A stretch of DNA of 64,000 bases from Nocardia jiangxiensis NBRC 101359 (GTDB lineage: Bacteria; Actinomycetota; Actinomycetes; Mycobacteriales; Mycobacteriaceae), in NCBI RefSeq assembly GCF_000308615.1, contig NZ_BAGB01000010.1, positions 36,620 through 100,619 on the forward strand. The letters run 5' to 3'. The notes beneath the pieces were generated by a model. It was not told the origin of the DNA and made no database searches. It saw only the letters and a program-made list of their open reading frames with translations. Positions 57,061 through 64,000 of the stretch are shown here, piece by piece. Both the position numbers and the translations under genes were made by a program. The stretch's first letter is position 1. The number at the start of each line of letters is the position of its first letter.

Positions 57061-57534
57061 ATGGAAGCTCGCCTGAACGCATTCGAAATCGAGGTCGTCT
57101 CGAAGGTCATCAAGCGACTGGGAGCCGTCGGACAGGTGCTCGATCAGTCGACTCTGCCCAAGCGCACCCAGGAATTGGTGAAGTTGCGTGCCAGCCAGAT
57201 CAACGGCTGCGGTTTCTGCACCGATATGCACGCCAAGGACGCGGTGGCGGACGGCGAGAGCTGGGTGCGGCTCAACCTGGTCGCGGCCTGGCGTGAGGCC
57301 ACCGTGTTCACCGAGGCCGAGCGGGCCGCCCTGGCCCTGGCCGAGGAGGGCACCCGGATCGCCGACGCGCAGACCGGCGTCAGCGACGAGGTCTGGGAGC
57401 AGGTGCGCAAGCACTACGACGACGAGCAGATCGGCGCGTTGATCTCGGTCATCGCGGTGATCAACGCCTACAACCGGTTCAACGTGATCGTGCAGACGCC
57501 CGCGGGCGGGTACGAGCCCGGCATGCTCGGCTGA
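57061..57534 (+). CDS. Carboxymuconolactone decarboxylase/AhpD-family protein
   Basis: A 157-residue helical protein with the AhpD-type redox motif in NGCGFCTDMHAKDA (CxxC followed by His). Such proteins reduce peroxides or act as decarboxylases; the Cys pair favours alkylhydroperoxidase-like activity. ATG 57061 follows GAGGA. A clear hairpin terminates it. A single-gene unit. Confidence 0.88.
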   Translation: MEARLNAFEIEVVSKVIKRLGAVGQVLDQSTLPKRTQELVKLRASQINGCGFCTDMHAKDAVADGESWVRLNLVAAWREATVFTEAERAALALAEEGTRIADAQTGVSDEVWEQVRKHYDDEQIGALISVIAVINAYNRFNVIVQTPAGGYEPGMLG

Positions 57535-57550
57535 GAGTCGGCGAAATGTG

Positions 57551-57583
57551 GCCCGGCACAGGATCTTTCGATCCCGGCCGGGC
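57551..57583 (+). terminator. Terminator hairpin after the AhpD-like gene
   Basis: GCCCGGC/GCCGGGC outer stem with an inner GGATC-TTTC-GATCC stem, 17 nt after the stop. Confidence 0.6.
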
Positions 57584-57789
57584 TCCTGCGCCGTCCCGCG
57601 CCGGGAGTGCGCGAGAGGTGCGTCGCAGACGCCGGCGTTCGCCGCCCGCCGGCGAAAAATCAACCTGGTGACATGCGGTGACGCGCGTCGTACGCTCACT
57701 CGTACCGAAGGTGCCGATCAGCGAACAGCCGGACAACCATGTCCGGAAGGGGCATGGCTCTGCGCTGTTCTCGTCACCGGAGGTGGATG

Positions 57790-60141
57790 ATGGCCAGGAA
57801 GTTCGAGGGGAAAATTTCGCTCGATATCCGCGATTCGGAGCCTGACTGGCTGCCTTTCGCGGAGCCGACCGCACCGCAGGACGCGCCGAACGTCCTGTAT
57901 CTGGTGTGGGACGACATCGGGATCGGGACCTGGGACTGCTACGGCGGTCTGGTCGAGATGCCGACCATGAAACGGATCGCCGACAGCGGTCTGCAGTTCA
58001 CGCAGTTCCACACCACCGCGCTGTGCTCGCCGACTCGCGCCTCCCTGCTGACCGGGAGAAATGCGACGTCGGTCGGGATGGCGACCATCGAGGAGTTCAC
58101 CGACGGGTTCCCGAGCATGTGCGGTCGCATACCGGCCGAAACCGCGCTGTGCTCGGAGGTTCTCGCGGAGCGTGGGTGGAATACGTACGCGGTCGGAAAG
58201 TGGCATATGACACCTCTGGAAGAGGAGAATCTGGCCGCGTCCAAACGCCATTGGCCACTGGCGCGCGGATTCGATCGCTTCTACGGGTTCCTGGGCGGAG
58301 AGGCCGACCAGTGGTATCCGAATCTGGTCTACGACAACCACCCGATCTCGCAGCCGTACGCACCGGAAGACGGCTATCACCTGTCGAAGGACCTGGCCGA
58401 CAAGGCGATCGAATTCATCCGCGATGCCAAGGTGATCGCCCCCGACAAGCCGTGGTTCACCTACCTGTGCCCGGGGGCCGGGCATGCGCCGCATCACGTG
58501 CCGCGCGAATGGGCCGACAAATATCGCGGCCGGTTCGACATGGGCTACGAGAAGTATCGCGAGATCGTGCTGGAGAACCAGAAGCGCATGGGTCTGGTGC
58601 CGGCGAACACCGAGCTCTCACCCATGAACCCGTATGCGACGGCCACCAGCGCGGACGGCAAGCCGTGGCCGGTGCAGGACACCGTACGGGCGTGGGATTC
58701 GTTGTCGGAGAACGAGAAACACCTGTTCAGTCGGCAGGCGGAGGTCTTCGCGGGATTCCTGTCCTACACCGACGCGCAGATCGGCCGGCTGCTGGACTAC
58801 CTCGAGGAGAGCGGCCAACTGGACAACACCATCATCGTCGCCTTCTCCGACAACGGAGCCAGCGGTGAGGGCGGTCCGAACGGTTCGGTCAACGAGATGA
58901 AGTTCTTCAACGGCTACCTCGACACCATCGAGGACAGTCTGGCCAAGCTCGACGAACTGGGGTCGCCGACCACCTACAACCACTACAGCATCGGGTGGGC
59001 CATGGCCTTCAACACCCCGTACAAGCTCTACAAGCGATACGCCTCGCACGAAGGCGGCATCGCCGACCCCTGCCTCATGGCCTGGCCCGCCGGGGTAGCG
59101 GCCCGCGGCGAGACGCGCCATCAGTACCTCAACGTCTGCGATATCACCCCGACCGTCTACGACCTGCTCGGCATCACACCCCCGGACACGGTGAAGAACG
59201 TGCGGCAGCGTCCCTTGGAAGGGAACAACTTCCGGGCGCTGTTCGACGACGCGAACGCGGACGTCGGCAAACACACGCAGTTCTATTCGATGCTGGGCAC
59301 GCGCGGTATCTGGCATCGCGGGTGGTTCGCCGACGCAATCCACGCGGCCTGCCCGTCCGGCTGGGGACATTTCGACCAGGACCGCTGGGAGCTGTTCCAC
59401 ATCGAGCAGGACCGCAGTCAGATGCACGACCTCGCCGACGTTCATCCCGAGAAGCTCGAGGAGATGAAGGCGCTGTGGTTCTCGGAGGCCGCGAAATACA
59501 ACGGGATGCCGCTCAACGATCTCGACATCATTTCCGCGCTGACCCGCTACCGCCCGACGTACGCCGCGAGCCGGGACAGCGCCGTCTACTATCCGGACAT
59601 CGCTGAGGTGGGACCCGGTGCGGCGCTGGAGATCCGGGGACGGTCGTTCGCGCTGCTGGCAGAGACGACGATCGACGAGGCGGATGCCGAGGGGGTGCTG
59701 TTCGCCCACGGCGGCCGACTCGGCGGACACACCCTGTACGTCAAGGACGGCCATCTGTACTACACGTACAACTTCCTCGGCGAGGAAGAACAGACCGTCA
59801 TCTCCGATCGGACGGTACCGCTGGGCGACCACATCCTCGGGATCCGCTACGAACGTCGCGGAACCCGCGGCGACAACTTCACCCCCACCGGTGAGGCCGT
59901 CCTGTACATCGATGAGAACCCGGTCGGCACCTTCGACGACATGCGAACTCAGCCCGTGGTGTTCTCCGGCGTCGGTGAGGGAATCCGCGTCGGTCGCGAC
60001 AACGGGCAGTCCGTTTCCGTGCGCTATCACTCACCCTTCCCGTTCATCGGCGGAACCATGCACCAGGTCATCGAGGATGTCAGCGGCAAGCCCTACCAGG
60101 ACCTGGAAATGGCTGCGGCCGCGGCATTCTCGCGCGATTGA
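57790..60141 (+). CDS. Cys-type sulfatase (arylsulfatase family)
   Basis: A 783-residue sulfatase. An N-terminal metal site (DDIG in VLYLVWDDIGIG), then the formylglycine signature C-x-P-x-R in CSPTRASLLTGR with Cys79 as the residue to be oxidised, then GKWHMTP and the later active-site stretch FSDNGASGEGG. A C-terminal extension of about 200 residues probably adds a beta-rich domain. No signal peptide is visible, so it is likely cytoplasmic. ATG 57790 and the adjacent ATG 57787 both follow CCGGAGGTGG. It is encoded with its own maturase. Confidence 0.92.
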   Translation: MARKFEGKISLDIRDSEPDWLPFAEPTAPQDAPNVLYLVWDDIGIGTWDCYGGLVEMPTMKRIADSGLQFTQFHTTALCSPTRASLLTGRNATSVGMATIEEFTDGFPSMCGRIPAETALCSEVLAERGWNTYAVGKWHMTPLEEENLAASKRHWPLARGFDRFYGFLGGEADQWYPNLVYDNHPISQPYAPEDGYHLSKDLADKAIEFIRDAKVIAPDKPWFTYLCPGAGHAPHHVPREWADKYRGRFDMGYEKYREIVLENQKRMGLVPANTELSPMNPYATATSADGKPWPVQDTVRAWDSLSENEKHLFSRQAEVFAGFLSYTDAQIGRLLDYLEESGQLDNTIIVAFSDNGASGEGGPNGSVNEMKFFNGYLDTIEDSLAKLDELGSPTTYNHYSIGWAMAFNTPYKLYKRYASHEGGIADPCLMAWPAGVAARGETRHQYLNVCDITPTVYDLLGITPPDTVKNVRQRPLEGNNFRALFDDANADVGKHTQFYSMLGTRGIWHRGWFADAIHAACPSGWGHFDQDRWELFHIEQDRSQMHDLADVHPEKLEEMKALWFSEAAKYNGMPLNDLDIISALTRYRPTYAASRDSAVYYPDIAEVGPGAALEIRGRSFALLAETTIDEADAEGVLFAHGGRLGGHTLYVKDGHLYYTYNFLGEEEQTVISDRTVPLGDHILGIRYERRGTRGDNFTPTGEAVLYIDENPVGTFDDMRTQPVVFSGVGEGIRVGRDNGQSVSVRYHSPFPFIGGTMHQVIEDVSGKPYQDLEMAAAAAFSRD

Positions 60142-60152
60142 GGCGGAAGTCC

Positions 60153-61085
60153 GTGGCTACCGAGACCCGTGCCCGGCCACACCGCGGCATGGTCCGAATA
60201 TCCGGCGGCAGCTTCGCGATGGGATCGGAAGACTTCTTCCCCGAGGAACGGCCGGTGCGCGAAGTGCGGGTCGATTCGTTCTGGATCGACCAGCATCCGG
60301 TGACCAACACCGCGTTCGCGCGCTTCGTGCGGCAGACCGGATACGTCACGGTCGCCGAACGCACGCCCGCGGCCGAGGACTATCCGGGTGCGGGGCCGCG
60401 GGACCTGGTTCCGGGTGCACTGGTGTTCCGTCCCACCGAAAGACCGGTGCCACTGGATGATTGGCGTCGCTGGTGGCGGTATGTGCCCGGCGCGTGCTGG
60501 TGGCATCCGCGCGGGCCCGGCAGCACACTCGACGGGCTCGACCGCCACCCGGTCACCCAGGTCGCCTACGAGGACGCGGCAGCGTACGCGACCTGGGCCG
60601 GGAAACAGTTACCGACCGAGGCCGAATGGGAGTACGCCGCCCGCGGCGGACTGGCGGGGGCCACCTACGTCTGGGGTGACGAGTTCGAACCCACCGGCCG
60701 ACGCATGGCCAATATCTGGGTCGGCGCGTTTCCGTGGCAATTCCATCCCGGCCGGGGGCAGGCCCGGAGACCGGGCACCACGGCGGTCGGCACCTATGCG
60801 CCCAACGGGTACGGACTGCACGACATGACCGGCAACGTGTGGGAGTGGACCGTGGACCACTTCCACCCCGAGCATCCGCCGACTTGTTGCGCCCCACAGA
60901 TGAGTGCATCCGAAATAGCAGCGCCACAACGCTTTTCGCGACACGTTGTCAAGGGCGGATCGTTCCTGTGCGCGGCCGACTACTGCCTTCGGTACCGGCC
61001 CGCTGCTCGGCAGGGCCAGACCGAGGACACCGCCACCTGCCATCTCGGCTTCCGGTGCGTGATGCACGACGCACCTGAAATGTGA
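60153..61085 (+). CDS. Formylglycine-generating enzyme family (SUMF1-like) sulfatase maturase
   Basis: A 310-residue FGE-type protein that converts the sulfatase Cys into formylglycine with O2 and copper. The fold opens MVRISGGSFAMGSEDFFPEE. The active-site cysteines are Cys273 and Cys278 in GGSFLCAADYCLRYRP, the same spacing as in characterised FGEs. NVWEWTVDHF and TCHLGFRCV follow. Start: GTG 60153 after GAGGCGGAAG; a TTG at 60138 overlapping the sulfatase stop is possible. The pairing with a neighbouring CSPTR sulfatase identifies the substrate. Confidence 0.92.
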   Translation: MATETRARPHRGMVRISGGSFAMGSEDFFPEERPVREVRVDSFWIDQHPVTNTAFARFVRQTGYVTVAERTPAAEDYPGAGPRDLVPGALVFRPTERPVPLDDWRRWWRYVPGACWWHPRGPGSTLDGLDRHPVTQVAYEDAAAYATWAGKQLPTEAEWEYAARGGLAGATYVWGDEFEPTGRRMANIWVGAFPWQFHPGRGQARRPGTTAVGTYAPNGYGLHDMTGNVWEWTVDHFHPEHPPTCCAPQMSASEIAAPQRFSRHVVKGGSFLCAADYCLRYRPAARQGQTEDTATCHLGFRCVMHDAPEM

Positions 61086-61274
61086 CGCCGTGTTCTCGGG
61101 CGGCGGCCCGCCACCCGGCACGGTCGTGCGTCCGGTAACGGTCTCGGTGCACCACTTTTGCGCTGCTGGGGCTGGTTGCAGCGCCGACTGTCCGCCACTT
61201 TCGCGAATCGCGCGTCGCGTCGGACCGCGTCGGCCGACGTGCCGGGGTCGACCGGCCATGCAATTGCGCTGTGC

Positions 61275-61280
61275 TACTGT
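61275..61280 (+). promoter_or_regulatory. -10 hexamer TACTGT for the aromatic leader transcript
   Basis: TACTGT is followed by CGGCGAC (7 nt) and the leader GTG at 61288, a leaderless arrangement. Confidence 0.5.
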
Positions 61281-61287
61281 CGGCGAC

Positions 61288-61353
61288 GTGCAGCGCGTGT
61301 ATTTCTGGTTTATCTCCCCGGCCCCGGGTGGGCCGGTCGGTGAACCGCGCTGA
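61288..61353 (+). CDS. Aromatic leader peptide (Tyr-Phe-Trp-Phe) for DAHP synthase
   Basis: A 21-codon ORF, GTG 61288 to TGA, starting VQRVYFWFISPAPGGP: one codon for each aromatic amino acid and a second Phe in a block of four. Such a block is the classic sensor of ribosome-mediated attenuation. A leader peptide with aromatic codons upstream of a DAHP synthase gene (aroR-aroF) is reported for Corynebacterium glutamicum, as I recall. Two stem-loops follow, at 61318-61336 and 61365-61384. It is not a functional protein but a regulatory ORF. Confidence 0.8.
   Translation: MQRVYFWFISPAPGGPVGEPR
61318..61336 (+). promoter_or_regulatory. Leader stem-loop 1 (attenuator, inside leader ORF)
   Basis: CCGGCCC/GGGCCGG with loop CGGGT, starting four codons after the YFWF block. 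A stalled ribosome would affect whether it folds. Confidence 0.5.
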
Positions 61354-61364
61354 CCTATCCACCC

Positions 61365-61384
61365 CGAGCCGGACTACCGGCTCG
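61365..61384 (+). terminator. Leader stem-loop 2 (terminator-like) before aroG
   Basis: Perfect 8-bp CGAGCCGG/CCGGCTCG stem with tetraloop ACTA, followed by ACGGGTATTTCCTC. A candidate attenuator hairpin, 49 nt before the aroG start. Confidence 0.55.
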
Positions 61385-61433
61385 ACGGGTATTTCCTCTC
61401 GGTGGGCCGGCCTAGAGATCAGGAACCCACACG

Positions 61434-62528
61434 ATGACCATCGCAGCCGATGCCGCCGCGAATCCCCTTGCCGATCTGGACAACCGTCGCACACTGAGCG
61501 TGAGCCCGCTGCTCTCGCCCGCCGACGTGCGACGTGCGCACCCCATCGATAACGACCTCGCCGACGTCGTCCGGGCGGGCCGCAAGGCTACCGTGGACGT
61601 GCTGAACGGCGACGACGACCGCCTGATGGTCATCGTCGGACCGTGCTCGGTGCACGATCCCGCGGCCGCGATGGACTACGCGCGGCGACTGGCCGCCAAA
61701 GCCGCCGAACTGTCCGACCGGCTGCACGTGGTGATGCGGGTGTACTTCGAGAAGCCGCGCACCACCCTCGGCTGGAAGGGCCTGATCAACGATCCGCACC
61801 TGGACGGATCGTTCGACGTCAACACCGGTCTGGGACTGGGCCGTCGGCTGCTGGTCGACATCACCGCGCTCGGGCTGCCGGTGGCCTGCGAATTCCTCGA
61901 TCCGATCACCCCGCAGTACATCGCCGACCTGGTCTCCTACGGGGCGATCGGTGCGCGTACCGCGGCAAGTCAGGTGCATCGCCAGCTGTCGAGCGCGCTG
62001 TCCATGCCGGTCGGGATCAAGAACGGCACCGACGGTGACGTGCAGGTGGCCGTGGATGGTGTGCGGGCGGCCGGGGCCAGCCACGTCTTCCCGGGGACCG
62101 ACCTGGACGGGCGGTCCGCGCTGATCCGCACCAGCGGAAATCCGGACTGCCACGTCATCCTGCGCGGCGGTAGCAACGGCACCAACTACGACGCCGCCTC
62201 CGTCGCAGAAGCCTGCCTGCGACTGGAGAAGGCGCAGCTGCCCCAGCGTGTCGTGGTCGACGCCAGCCACGGCAACAGCAACAAGGACCACAACCGCCAG
62301 GTCGATGTCGTCACCGATATCGCCGAGCGGCTCGCCGCGGGCGACCGCCGCGTCGTCGGTCTGATGATGGAGAGCTTCCTGGTCGCGGGCCGCCAGGACC
62401 TGACCCTCGGCCACGCCGCCGACCTCGCCTACGGACAGTCCATCACCGACGCCTGCCTCGACTGGGACACCACCGCAACCCAACTGGACCACCTGGCTCA
62501 GGCCGTGCCCGGTGTGGCTCGGAGCTGA
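61434..62528 (+). CDS. aroG: 3-deoxy-7-phosphoheptulonate synthase, class I (AroG/AroF type)
   Basis: A 364-residue enzyme that condenses PEP and erythrose-4-phosphate, the entry to aromatic amino acids and to chorismate, from which salicylate is made elsewhere in this window. Class I motifs include MVIVGPCSVHD near residue 67, YFEKPRTTLGWKGLINDP, GARTAASQVHR and the C-terminal DASHGNSNKDH. The last 31 nt overlap the convergent kinase gene. ATG 61434 follows GGAACCCAC weakly. It is preceded by the YFWF leader peptide. Confidence 0.95.
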   Translation: MTIAADAAANPLADLDNRRTLSVSPLLSPADVRRAHPIDNDLADVVRAGRKATVDVLNGDDDRLMVIVGPCSVHDPAAAMDYARRLAAKAAELSDRLHVVMRVYFEKPRTTLGWKGLINDPHLDGSFDVNTGLGLGRRLLVDITALGLPVACEFLDPITPQYIADLVSYGAIGARTAASQVHRQLSSALSMPVGIKNGTDGDVQVAVDGVRAAGASHVFPGTDLDGRSALIRTSGNPDCHVILRGGSNGTNYDAASVAEACLRLEKAQLPQRVVVDASHGNSNKDHNRQVDVVTDIAERLAAGDRRVVGLMMESFLVAGRQDLTLGHAADLAYGQSITDACLDWDTTATQLDHLAQAVPGVARS

Positions 62529-63118
62529 TCGAATGCGCGAGGCGACAGGGTTTGGTCGAGGAACTTCTTGATCCGGTTCGAGCAGGTCTGCGAGGTGTCG
62601 GTGCTGGTGTCGACTTCGAGGTCGTAGATTGTGTGAGCGTGGACCGATTCGATCTGTTCGGCCGCGGTGCCGACGGGGCGATCGCCGCGCTCGCGTTCGC
62701 GGCGCTGTAGTTCGCCGAGGGAGCAGTGGACGCCGACGAAAACGACGTCGATGCCGTCGAAGACGGTCAGGCAGTCGCGTAGGCGCCATGGTTCGCTCAG
62801 GACGTGGTCCATGATGATGTCGTTGCCTGCCGAGGCCATTGCGGCGACCGCTCGGTGAAATCCGGCTCGGGTGCGTCGCAGGACTTCGGTGAGTGCGGTC
62901 GGGTCGAGTTCGTGGGTTCGCGTTTGCGAACGCATCGCCCCGATCATGTCGACGCCCATATGGAAGAAGGGGCGCTCGAGATCGATCAGCAGTTGCCGCG
63001 CGATGCTGGATTTGCCCGAACTGGATACGCCGTTGAGCAGAATGACCTGACCGGGTGCGACTTCATCCGGAACGTGGAGTTCCTCGGTGGTGCCGGAGAC
63101 CTGGGGCATGTCCTCCAT
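62498..63118 (-). CDS. Chloramphenicol-phosphotransferase-like P-loop protein
   Basis: A 206-residue P-loop kinase-like protein. Walker A is LLNGVSSSGKSSIA near residue 28, and HMGVDMIGAM and DHVLSEPWRLRDCLTVF are features of the CPT-like (PF07931) family, which phosphorylates chloramphenicol in Streptomyces and other substrates elsewhere. Resistance is not implied. The start is uncertain: ATG 63118 (MEDMPQ) is chosen, with 63109 as alternative. It overlaps the end of aroG on the opposite strand. Confidence 0.75.
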   Translation of the reverse strand: MEDMPQVSGTTEELHVPDEVAPGQVILLNGVSSSGKSSIARQLLIDLERPFFHMGVDMIGAMRSQTRTHELDPTALTEVLRRTRAGFHRAVAAMASAGNDIIMDHVLSEPWRLRDCLTVFDGIDVVFVGVHCSLGELQRRERERGDRPVGTAAEQIESVHAHTIYDLEVDTSTDTSQTCSNRIKKFLDQTLSPRAFDQLRATPGTA

Positions 63119-63308
63119 GGTGACGGCATGGGCGTAGACCGGAAGAGGCAGCGGGGGTGTCGAGCCGTGCGGCCCGGAAGACAACTGGCGGTGGGTGATT
63201 CGTGGCGTCGGAGTTCGGCCCGGCGTCACGAATCGGATATCCGCCTGGGGGCCAGTGGGTTCGGATTGGACCGCGACAACAGCGGGTCGAGCGGGCCAGT
63301 ATGGGGGC

Positions 63309-63959
63309 ATGATCGGGATGACTGCGGTGGTCGGGGTTGTGGTGGCTGCGCTGGGGTTGGTGCTGACGCCGGGGCCGAACATGATGTATCTGGTGTCGCG
63401 GACGGTGTCGCAGGGGCGACGGGCCGGGCTGGTGTCGCTGGGTGGGGTCGCGGTCGGGTTCCTGGTCTATCTGACGGCTGCTGCCGCGGGGATCACGACG
63501 GTGTTCGCGGTGGTGCCGGAGCTGTATGTGGCGGTGAAGTTGGCGGGGGCGCTGTATCTCGGGTGGTTGGCGTGGAAGACGTTGCGGCCCGGGGGAATAT
63601 CGGCGTTCGCGCCGAGTGCGCTACCGGCGGACTCGGCGCGGCGGCTGTTCGGGATGGGACTGCTGACCAACCTGCTGAATCCGAAGATCGCGATCATGTA
63701 CATGGCGCTGATCCCACAGTTCGTGGTGCCCGCACACGGACGGATCTGGCTGCAGAGCCTGTGCCTGGGCGGTATCCAGATCGTCGTCGCGCTCACCGTG
63801 AACGGCCTGATCGTCCTGGGTGCGGGAGCCATCGCCGGATTTCTCGGCGAACGCCCGCTCTGGCTGCGGATTCAGCGCTGGATCACCGGAACCCTGCTCG
63901 GCACGATCGCTGTCCTGCTCGCATCCGATCGCGCCCGCCCGCTGGCGCCTGTCTCCTGA
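63309..63959 (+). CDS. LysE/RhtB-family exporter
   Basis: A 216-residue membrane exporter with six hydrophobic segments and the LysE family hallmarks TPGPNMMYLVSRTVSQGRRAG near residue 21, SLGGVAVGF, and NLLNPKIAIMYMALIPQF. Members export amino acids or their analogues; the substrate cannot be told from sequence. ATG 63309 has GGGGGC just upstream; the next in-frame ATG (63318) is possible. It is divergent from the CPT-like gene. Confidence 0.88.
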   Translation: MIGMTAVVGVVVAALGLVLTPGPNMMYLVSRTVSQGRRAGLVSLGGVAVGFLVYLTAAAAGITTVFAVVPELYVAVKLAGALYLGWLAWKTLRPGGISAFAPSALPADSARRLFGMGLLTNLLNPKIAIMYMALIPQFVVPAHGRIWLQSLCLGGIQIVVALTVNGLIVLGAGAIAGFLGERPLWLRIQRWITGTLLGTIAVLLASDRARPLAPVS

Positions 63960-64000
63960 CCGACAGCCCCGCCGAAGTCGCGGGGGATGCGGGCTAGTGG

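Noticed and set aside
62498..63118. Chloramphenicol resistance gene
   Set aside because: The family resemblance covers the P-loop fold only; members act on diverse substrates and no resistance context is present.

Overview
The window is high-GC chromosomal DNA from a mycolic-acid actinomycete, most likely Nocardia or a close relative. Three things point there. The gene order purL - CPBP protease - SCP-like - purF - purM - DUF3073 - ygfZ - pabC - FABP - sseC2 - cysA2 - thiX - lmeA - glnR - mshD - pst - phoU - LCP - dus - desA1 follows the order I recall for M. tuberculosis Rv0803-Rv0824c. Mycobacteriales-specific functions are present (mycothiol synthase MshD, LmeA, DesA1, salicylate-type siderophore genes). 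Many genes start with GTG, several of them apparently leaderless.

Layout. 1-17.5 kb: purine genes purL (5' cut by the window edge), purF and purM. Between purF and purM lies a non-core block: a peptide-type ABC importer with a fused double ATPase, then an alpha/beta hydrolase with a TetR regulator and a clear operator. 17.8-22.2 kb: DUF3073, asparaginase II, MOSC, YgfZ and aminodeoxychorismate lyase. 22.3-28.4 kb: a cydABDC operon with a BlaI/CopY-like dyad at its promoter, followed by a probable small RNA gene carrying a 12-codon ORF. 28.7-33.2 kb, minus strand: FABP-like protein with a 31-residue membrane peptide upstream, the sulfur operon (DUF4395-cysA2-sseC2) behind a polycysteine leader peptide, then thiX and lmeA. 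33.6-40.3 kb: glnR-mshD, pstSCAB behind a PHO-box-like repeat, and convergent phoU. 40.4-45 kb: LCP protein, Dus and DesA1. 45.4-48 kb: tRNA-Lys, a gamma-butyrolactone-receptor-like TetR gene behind about 0.9 kb without a gene, tRNA-Glu/Asp/Phe, and a T-rich stretch. 48.1-52.7 kb: Ppm1-like GT2, then plsC (HAD fusion) and plsB. 52.8-56 kb: salicylate synthase and salicyl-AMP ligase, with three IdeR-type iron boxes. 56-61 kb: SDR, AhpD-like protein, and a sulfatase with its formylglycine-generating enzyme. 61.3-64 kb: DAHP synthase behind an aromatic leader peptide, a CPT-like kinase and a LysE exporter.

Regulation is the richest part. Two leader peptides look like ribosome-mediated sensors: Cys-rich before the cysA2 operon, and Tyr-Phe-Trp-Phe before DAHP synthase. 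At least seven starts lie 6-7 nt after a TAnnnT -10 hexamer, the arrangement of leaderless mRNAs. Four copies of a roughly 130-bp intergenic repeat share the core GGTGAGTTACCC. No IS element, prophage or CRISPR array was seen.
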